From NCBI GenBank assembly GCA_007127595.1, contig SKZA01000319.1, forward strand, positions 1 to 12,526: a DNA stretch of 12,526 nt. Reading direction: 5' to 3'. The position numbers and the translations under genes are program-made. This document shows, piece by piece, positions 1-4,350 of the stretch (the first letter of the stretch is position 1; every line of letters begins with the position of its first letter). Under the pieces are notes generated by a model. That model was not told the DNA's origin, did not search any database, and saw only the letters and a program-made list of their open reading frames with translations. The stretch is from Kiritimatiellia bacterium. Lineage in GTDB: Bacteria > Verrucomicrobiota > Kiritimatiellia > SLAD01.

Positions 1-2
1 AG

Positions 3-581
3 TACTGGGCGCCCAAGACACAACCGCTCGGAACGGGAGGCGACAGGCATGTCGCCTTCGGATTCGGCGGCCAGTCTTCCCTCGTCGAGGTGGACACGGA
101 AACGGCCGAGATCAAGGTACTCAAGATTTGTGGGGCGCACGACGTCGGTCGGGCGATCAACCCCCTGACCCTCGAAGGACAGATCGAGGGCGGCATCATC
201 ATGTGTCTCGGCAACACGCTCACCGAGCATTACATCATGGATGAAGGCGATCCATGGACCAACGTCATGGCTCGCTACAAGATGCCCAGCATCAAGCATA
301 CGCCGAAGATGGTCTCGCGCATCGTCGAGCATGAGACGAAAGACGGGCCGTATGGCGCGAAGGGTATCGGCGAGTTGTCGAGTATCCCGACCAGTCCGGC
401 CATCACCAACGCCATCTACAACGCCGTCGGCGTGCGCGCGTACAGCCTGCCCGTCGATCAGGATTCCCTACTGCTTGCCATGAAGGCGGGGCAAAAGGAT
501 GTGCAGATGGGGTGGGGCGATTTCGAGCCCGTCCCGCCGGTCCCGGACCGCAAGACGATCGAAACATTCGTCGGCGCATAG
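3..581 (+). CDS. Molybdenum hydroxylase (xanthine dehydrogenase family) molybdopterin-binding subunit, C-terminal part
   Basis: This is the last 192 residues of a large subunit that normally has about 700-800; the 5' end lies outside the window and the frame is open from base 3. The family oxidises purines or aldehydes at a Mo-cytosine/pterin site, using electrons passed through FeS and FAD subunits. Visible family features are the run HDVGRAINPLTLEGQIEGG, typical of the Mo-cofactor domain, and GAKGIGEL, whose Glu (codon 372-374) aligns with the catalytic base Glu of xanthine dehydrogenases. The downstream SPAITNAIYNAVGVR is the usual C-terminal block. The natural end is the TAG at 579-581. 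Neither partner subunit (FeS, FAD) is visible here, so they must lie upstream or elsewhere. The substrate (xanthine, aldehyde, nicotinate or other) cannot be told from this fragment. Confidence 0.9.
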   Translation, partial: YWAPKTQPLGTGGDRHVAFGFGGQSSLVEVDTETAEIKVLKICGAHDVGRAINPLTLEGQIEGGIIMCLGNTLTEHYIMDEGDPWTNVMARYKMPSIKHTPKMVSRIVEHETKDGPYGAKGIGELSSIPTSPAITNAIYNAVGVRAYSLPVDQDSLLLAMKAGQKDVQMGWGDFEPVPPVPDRKTIETFVGA

Positions 582-723
582 TCGGACCGTTACTTCGGGA
601 AATGTCTTAACGCAAAGGCCGCGAAAGCGTCCCTCGCGAGCTGTTTCCAATCGTTGGAAGAATTGTCATCGTTTTTTCCAATTGGAAAAGTGGTGCGCAA
701 CCTGTTCCAGCGGGGGATCGCTG
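582..723. other. Intergenic gap between convergent genes
   Basis: This gap separates the stop codons of the xanthine dehydrogenase-type gene (+) and the yacP-like gene (-). It contains the 8-bp palindrome CTCGCGAG near 634-641 and two TTCCAA/TTGGAA dyads listed separately. No open frame or RNA gene is convincing. The dyads could act as a weak two-way terminator, but no strong GC stem followed by a T-run is present. Confidence 0.6.
644..689. repeat. Two neighbouring TTCCAA/TTGGAA palindromes
   Basis: Dyad 1 is TTTCCAATCGTTGGAAG at 644-660: arms TTCCAA and TTGGAA around a 3-nt spacer. Dyad 2 is TTTTCCAATTGGAAAA at 674-689, a perfect 16-bp palindrome with the same arms and no spacer. Their centres are about 29-30 bp apart, close to three helical turns. 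Arm TTGGAAGAA of dyad 1 could also pair with the TTTTTTCCAA of dyad 2, so alternative foldings exist. This is seen directly. Whether it is a protein-binding site, a transcript end or a dispersed repeat is unknown. Confidence 0.6.
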
Positions 724-1203
724 TCATGCGTCCGGGAAATAGTCGCCGAGTGTGGCGCGTTTGTCGCGGGCGCTTTTACGTGGACGCGTGAAAGATTCGG
801 TGCGTGCGCGGACGAGGTCGAGAAAATCGCCGCAGGACATGCTGTCGGCTCCGGCGGCGATGACTGTTTGACGTTCAAGACGGTCCGAGGTGATGACGAG
901 AATGCGTTCCGGTTCAGGATCCGCGTAGACCAATTGCTCGATCACCGTGTCGGCTGTGCGGTTGGCGGGAGCGAACAGGACCTCCAAGTCGGGGTTTGTG
1001 GTTTCCGGATCGACGCTGCGGCCCGATCCGTCGAAGACGATGACGGCGCGTTCGGCCAGATCGCCGGCTACCCGTTCGACTTTACGAATCAGCAGTTGAC
1101 GGGCAATGCCCAGGCGGGTAGCCAGCAGCGGTTTCAGTTCCGGGTCGCGATGCAGCAGGCTGTACCCGTCGATAATGAGCCGGGCGATGCGCGCCGCGCT
1201 CAT
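724..1203 (-). CDS. YacP/Rae1-like NYN-domain putative ribonuclease
   Basis: This 159-residue protein matches the YacP (DUF901, NYN/PIN-like) family, usually about 160-180 residues, so it is full length. The family is a PIN-like metal-dependent RNase fold; B. subtilis Rae1 cleaves mRNA in the ribosome A site. Acidic positions expected of the fold are visible: LIIDGYSLLH near the N-terminus (residues ~9-18), AVIVFDGSGR in the middle, ADTVIEQLV, and ILVITSDRLER before the C-terminal third. The last residues, GDYFPDA, are acidic. Its ATG overlaps the stop of the LacI-family gene by 4 bp (ATGA at 1200-1203), so it is probably translated by coupling; no strong SD is visible. Ribosome-associated RNA cleavage is inferred from the family. 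The pairing with a LacI regulator is unusual. Confidence 0.85.
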   Translation of the reverse strand: MSAARIARLIIDGYSLLHRDPELKPLLATRLGIARQLLIRKVERVAGDLAERAVIVFDGSGRSVDPETTNPDLEVLFAPANRTADTVIEQLVYADPEPERILVITSDRLERQTVIAAGADSMSCGDFLDLVRARTESFTRPRKSARDKRATLGDYFPDA

Positions 1204-2231
1204 GCGCTCGGGGCGGGCCCCGTGGATTCGCGCGCCAGCAGCTCGACGGGCAGGATTTCCTGGTGGTCTGACAGTTCCTTCTTAAACATCGCGTGCAGCC
1301 GGTCGAACGAGCGTCGCCCAACTTCGAACAGGTCGTGCTTGATGGTGGTCAATGCCGGTGATGTAAACGGTGCGGAAGGAATGTTGTCCACGCCCATGAC
1401 GGAAAGTTCCTGCGGCACACGCCGCCCTTGGCCGTGCGCGTAACTGATGACGCCCATGGCCATGCGGTCATTGGCGGCCATGATGGCGGTGAGGTCCGGA
1501 CGCCGCTCAAGCAGCTTCTTCGCCGCCTGGAAACCGCCTTCCTGGCTCCATTGCAGGCCGCCGTCTTCCCAGGGCAAGTCGCTCTCCGGTATGCCTTTCT
1601 GGCGGCAATGAGCGAGAAACGCGTCACGAAAGTCCAAGCCGGTATATGTGTTGGTGCCCGCGATGAGACCGATTCTCTTGTGGCCGAGTGACAGCAGGTG
1701 TTCCGCGGCCAATTGCGCCGACTGTTTGTAGTCGACGGAGATGTAACTCAAATTGCTGTTCGGGTAATAATGGTTGACCAAGATGAAGGGGAGCTGGAGG
1801 TCTTCCATGTCGCGCAGGTACGTGTCCTGAATGGACGATGCGATGAACAGCATGCCGTCCGCGCGCCGTGATCGAATGATGTTGAGGTAATCCTTATTCG
1901 CCAGGAACTTCTCATTCGCTACATCGAGGAGGAGTTTGTAATCGGCTTCCGTGGCACGATCGTGGATGCCGTTCAAGATTTCACCGAAATAGACGTCGGA
2001 AAAGACGTGGTTCAGGTTCGGGACCACCACGCTCATGATGCGGCTGGACTTGGAAGCCAGTCCGCGCGCCTGCTGGTTCGGCTGATAGCCATGTCGGCGA
2101 ACCGCTTCCTGCACTTTCTGGCGCGTCTTTTCACTGATGCGCGGATTGTCGTTCAGGACCAGGGACACGGTGCTCAACGAGACGCCGCATTCCTGGGCGA
2201 TATCTTTAATTGTCGTACGGCTTTGATTCAT
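1200..2231 (-). CDS. LacI/GalR-family transcriptional regulator
   Basis: At 343 residues it has normal LacI-family length. The N-terminal helix-turn-helix is clear: TIKDIAQECGVSLSTVSLVL (residues 7-26). It is followed by the hinge region with NQQARGLASKSS, the usual DNA-contacting hinge helix. The rest is a periplasmic-binding-protein-like effector domain, with SVVVPNLNHVFSDVYFGEIL at its start, family-typical GHKRIGLIAG around the middle, and AIMAANDRMAMGV and LSVMGVDNIPSAPFTSPALTTI near the end. It should bind a sugar or similar small molecule and control nearby or remote carbohydrate genes, but no sugar-use gene is in the window, so the target is unknown. The likely SD, AGGGAG (minus strand, 2243-2248), is 11 nt upstream and lies partly in a dyad. 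It forms an operon with the downstream yacP-like gene. Dyads in the divergent gap suggest autoregulation. Confidence 0.94.
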   Translation of the reverse strand: MNQSRTTIKDIAQECGVSLSTVSLVLNDNPRISEKTRQKVQEAVRRHGYQPNQQARGLASKSSRIMSVVVPNLNHVFSDVYFGEILNGIHDRATEADYKLLLDVANEKFLANKDYLNIIRSRRADGMLFIASSIQDTYLRDMEDLQLPFILVNHYYPNSNLSYISVDYKQSAQLAAEHLLSLGHKRIGLIAGTNTYTGLDFRDAFLAHCRQKGIPESDLPWEDGGLQWSQEGGFQAAKKLLERRPDLTAIMAANDRMAMGVISYAHGQGRRVPQELSVMGVDNIPSAPFTSPALTTIKHDLFEVGRRSFDRLHAMFKKELSDHQEILPVELLARESTGPAPSA

Positions 2232-2238
2232 GATTCAA
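2223..2238. promoter_or_regulatory. Near-palindrome over the lacI start codon (candidate operator)
   Basis: TTGATTCATGATTCAA is symmetric at 14 of 16 positions and is centred on the ATG of the LacI-family gene (2229-2231). It partly reflects the coding sequence for MNQS. A repressor bound here would block its own expression, but most LacI operators have a central CG step, which this lacks. Weak candidate. Confidence 0.25.
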
Positions 2239-2245
2239 GCGTCTC

Positions 2246-2263
2246 CCTGCCGGTGCCGGCAGG
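2246..2263. promoter_or_regulatory. CCTGCCGG/CCGGCAGG dyad upstream of lacI
   Basis: CCTGCCGGTGCCGGCAGG has 8-bp arms around a 2-nt centre. It starts 15 bp upstream of the LacI-family start codon and overlaps the putative SD (2243-2248). It may be an operator, or in mRNA a 7-bp hairpin that partly hides the SD. It shares the half-site CCGGCA with the dyad at 2327-2344, in opposite arrangement. Confidence 0.4.
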
Positions 2264-2326
2264 ATGCGAGACTAACCCGTCCATTAGAGAGCACCTTAAG
2301 GGGTTTGTACAGCATAATTTTGGCTG

Positions 2327-2344
2327 GGCCGGCATTTGCCGGCC
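2327..2344. promoter_or_regulatory. GGCCGGCA/TGCCGGCC dyad in the divergent gap
   Basis: GGCCGGCATTTGCCGGCC is a perfect 8-bp inverted repeat around TT. It lies about 54 bp upstream of the membrane-protein start at 2398. Its half-site CCGGCA/TGCCGG recurs at 2246-2263, centre to centre 81 bp away. A shared binding protein, perhaps the adjacent LacI-family regulator, is an inference. A hairpin in the leader of the membrane-protein mRNA is the alternative. Confidence 0.4.
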
Positions 2345-2397
2345 GGGGGTAGACCTGCTATTAATGGCGGCAAATGAGGCGGAGGCCCATGGGCGTC

Positions 2398-3231
2398 ATG
2401 ATGAGTATCTATATGCGAATGTTGCGTTTGGGAACGCGTTCGGCGTTCTGGTTTGCCGTCGGTTTCGGTGCGCTCTTTCTTGTTCGCGTGCCCTTTCTGT
2501 TCGTCCATTACGTGCCGTATCATTTGCCTTTCGAGCCGTGGGTGGCGCTGATGCCGCTGGTGGGGGTGCTTTGGGGACCGCCGGGCATCCTGGCGGTCGG
2601 TGTGGCGACGGCGTTGGGCGACTGGATGGCCGGGTTGCGTGATGCGCTTCCTTTGTGGCACGCCGTGGGGTTCATGGGCTGGGCATGGAGTGCGCGTGCG
2701 TTATGGGTCATACGTCCGCCCGTCGAGGCGCGTGAAGATGCCGATCCCGAAGTGACTTGGTCCGCCTCGCTCTACTTTGTGGTCGTAAGCCTGCCGGGCG
2801 CTTTTGTGGCGGCCGTATGCATGGGGTTGGGGGCGGATCTTTTGCGCAGTTACGCGTTCCCGTATGTGGCGGTGATCACGCTGTGTAATCATCTCGTTTA
2901 CCTTGCCGTCTTGGGTGTGTTCTTGTATCGCGTCTTTCAACGGGCGCTGGTGTCGCGTTTCGGTTGCTGGGATGAATCCCATACGCCGCGCCGTCCTTCG
3001 ATGTTGGGCGCCGCCCTTCAAGTGGTTGGCGCCGCGGGCGCCTGGTTGATCGGTATGGCCGTTGCAATCAGGATGGGCTATCCGGCACGTGGTCCGGTGG
3101 TCTATGGCGATACGGCCGGATTGCGGCTACTGCCCGGAGTGTTGCCGTTTCTGCTGTTGTTTGTGATCGGGCTTGTCTGCCCCCCGGTCAAGCGGCGCGA
3201 GACGGGAAGCATGTCCTCCGGGACGGTGTAA
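2398..3231 (+). CDS. Polytopic inner-membrane protein of unknown function
   Basis: I do not recognise this gene with confidence. From the ATG at 2398 it has 277 residues and about seven or eight hydrophobic segments, so it is an integral inner-membrane protein. The early segment PWVALMPLVGVLWGPPGILA followed by TALGDWMAG, with Gly/Pro-rich turns and an Asp in the helix, resembles the start of some ECF-transporter S-components and QueT-like proteins; this is resemblance only. The tail is short and cytoplasmic-looking (CPPVKRRETGSMSSGTV). Start choice: GGAGG at 2381-2385 lies 12 nt before ATG 2398 (15 nt before ATG 2401) and only 3 nt before ATG 2389, while in-frame ATG 2374 has no SD. It is transcribed divergently from the LacI-family gene, which makes it a possible target of that regulator. 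No ATPase or energising component is nearby. Confidence 0.75.
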   Translation: MMSIYMRMLRLGTRSAFWFAVGFGALFLVRVPFLFVHYVPYHLPFEPWVALMPLVGVLWGPPGILAVGVATALGDWMAGLRDALPLWHAVGFMGWAWSARALWVIRPPVEAREDADPEVTWSASLYFVVVSLPGAFVAAVCMGLGADLLRSYAFPYVAVITLCNHLVYLAVLGVFLYRVFQRALVSRFGCWDESHTPRRPSMLGAALQVVGAAGAWLIGMAVAIRMGYPARGPVVYGDTAGLRLLPGVLPFLLLFVIGLVCPPVKRRETGSMSSGTV

Positions 3232-3244
3232 CCATGCCTCGACT

Positions 3245-3278
3245 CCGCATGCCGCACTTTGCAAGGTGTGGTATGCGG
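3245..3278 (+). terminator. Long hairpin downstream of the membrane-protein gene (possible terminator)
   Basis: Arms CCGCATGCCGCAC (3245-3257) and GTGTGGTATGCGG (3266-3278) form a 13-bp stem with two G-T pairs and an 8-nt loop (TTTGCAAG). It begins 13 nt after the stop codon at 3229-3231, the position expected for a terminator, but no T-run follows. It may be a Rho-dependent end, an mRNA-stabilising stem, or part of the repeat-rich gap. Confidence 0.45.
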
Positions 3279-3331
3279 GCAGCGCGTATCCTTGAGTCAT
3301 TTGAAGGGGGTCATACCTCGGCATGAGTTGC

Positions 3332-3401
3332 GTAGCGCCGGAATCCGTCCGGCGCATAAGGAAATCGAGGCGAGCCTGCTCCCGACAGATTCGGGAGCTA
3401 C
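3332..3401. repeat. REP/BIME-like element: two inverted hairpins with outward GTAG heads
   Basis: Copy A (+, 3332-3355) is GTAG followed by stem arms GCGCCGGA and TCCGGCGC with loop ATCCG; the G of GTAG is the first stem base. Copy B (-, 3401-3378) is GTAG with arms GCTCCCGA and TCGGGAGC and loop ATCTG. The two 24-nt copies match at 19 positions. Of the five differences, four form two compensated base pairs (G-C to T-A, G-C to C-G) and one is in the loop. They face each other across 22 bp, heads outward. A GTAG head next to an imperfect palindrome, in inverted pairs, is the hallmark of REP/BIME sequences mobilised by RAYT (TnpA-REP) transposases. No such transposase is in the window. Confidence 0.7.
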
Positions 3402-3484
3402 GAGGAAGCTTACGGCCAAATGATCTTAACTTGTCGATCTTCATGAATGAGCCCTGACATGCGGGCCTTCCCATCCGCCCGCGC

Positions 3485-3513
3485 TTGACACCTGTGCCAC
3501 CTTGTCCGATGAT
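3485..3513 (+). promoter_or_regulatory. Candidate sigma70-type promoter of thiD
   Basis: A perfect -35 box TTGACA (3485-3490), a 17-bp spacer and a -10-like GATGAT (3508-3513, four of six matches). Transcription would begin near 3520, giving a leader of about 33 nt before ATG 3553. This supports 3553 rather than ATG 3520 or TTG 3502 as the thiD start. Confidence 0.45.
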
Positions 3514-3552
3514 CGCGTCATGACAAATCCCGCGTTGCAGCAAGAAGATCAC

Positions 3553-4350
3553 ATGCCCGTTGTCTTGACCATTGCCGGGTCCGATAGCGGCGGGGGGGCG
3601 GGCATTCAAGCCGACCTCAAGACCTTTGCCGCGCTGGACACCTTCGGCACGTCCGCCATCACGTGTGTGACCGCCCAGAACCCGGACAGCGTGACCGGTA
3701 TTCAGGCACTGGACCCGGACATGGTGCTGAAGCAAATCAAGGCGGTCTGCGATGGTTTTCCTGTGAGCGTGGCCAAGACCGGCATGCTGTACTCCGCGGA
3801 CATCGTGCGCGTAGTCGCCGCCGAGGATATTCGGGAAGGCATACCGATTCTGGTCGTTGACCCCGTCATGGTTGCCGCGTCCGGCGCCCGCTTGCTTCAG
3901 GCGGATGCCGTCGATGCCGTGAAGAACGACCTCCTTCCGCAGGCGCGCGTGGTCACTGCGAATCTGCACGAAGAGGAAATTCTCTGCGGCCATTCCATCT
4001 CGTCCATCGACGAATTGCGCGAGGCTGCGCGGGAGATCGGCGACCATTTCGATGTGGCCTGTGTGGCCAAGGGCGGACACTTGGGCGGAGAAGAGGTCTT
4101 TGACGTGCTGTACGACGAAGGCGAAGAGTACGTCTTCGCCGCCCCGCGCATTGAGGCGGCTCAGACGCATGGGGCCGGCTGCGCGTTCTCCGCGGCGCTG
4201 ACCGCGTATCTGGCGCGTAAAGAGTTGATGAGCGACGCGGTGCAGTTGGCCAAGAATTATGTACATCAGGCCCTCTCGCAAGCCGCTTCTGTCGGACGGC
4301 ATCACCCCCTGAATTTTGCGTGGGAGTCCGGTGTGGTGGCGGCGGAATAG
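3553..4350 (+). CDS. thiD: Hydroxymethylpyrimidine/phosphomethylpyrimidine kinase
   Basis: ThiD phosphorylates 4-amino-5-hydroxymethyl-2-methylpyrimidine and its monophosphate, giving the pyrimidine half of thiamine. From ATG 3553 the protein has 265 residues, the usual length. It opens with the ribokinase-fold substrate loop LTIAGSDSGGGAGIQADLKT (residues 5-24). It continues with SVAKTGML, the VVDPVMVAASG block, and the C-terminal anion-hole motif THGAGCAFSAAL, where most homologues read GTGC and this one GAGC. Start 3553 is preceded by AAGAAG at a 5-nt spacing, and homologues begin just before the LTIAGSD motif. In-frame ATG 3520 and TTG 3502 would add 11 or 17 unmatched residues and lie at or inside the promoter candidate. 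No TPP riboswitch is seen, and no other thiamine gene is in the window. comEC follows closely. Confidence 0.95.
   Translation: MPVVLTIAGSDSGGGAGIQADLKTFAALDTFGTSAITCVTAQNPDSVTGIQALDPDMVLKQIKAVCDGFPVSVAKTGMLYSADIVRVVAAEDIREGIPILVVDPVMVAASGARLLQADAVDAVKNDLLPQARVVTANLHEEEILCGHSISSIDELREAAREIGDHFDVACVAKGGHLGGEEVFDVLYDEGEEYVFAAPRIEAAQTHGAGCAFSAALTAYLARKELMSDAVQLAKNYVHQALSQAASVGRHHPLNFAWESGVVAAE

Larger units (their letters stand above)
3232..3552. other. Gene-free gap between the membrane-protein gene and thiD
   Basis: This 321-bp gap has no convincing gene. From left to right it holds a 13-bp hairpin (3245-3278), an inverted pair of REP-like hairpins (3332-3401), a short GCGGGC/GCCCGC stem around 3454-3481, and a sigma70-like promoter candidate (3485-3513). 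I looked for a TPP riboswitch in front of thiD and did not find its conserved CTGAGA-type and pyrophosphate-binding blocks. Confidence 0.6.

Noticed and set aside
2281..2345. Sigma70 promoter around CATAAT (2313-2318) for the membrane-protein gene
   Set aside because: The -10-like box has no acceptable -35 at 16-18 bp spacing.
3332..3401. CRISPR array
   Set aside because: Only two inverted, not direct, units with no regular unique spacers and no cas genes.
3232..3552. TPP riboswitch in front of thiD
   Set aside because: The conserved TPP-sensor blocks are absent; the gap is explained by hairpins, a REP-like pair and a promoter candidate.
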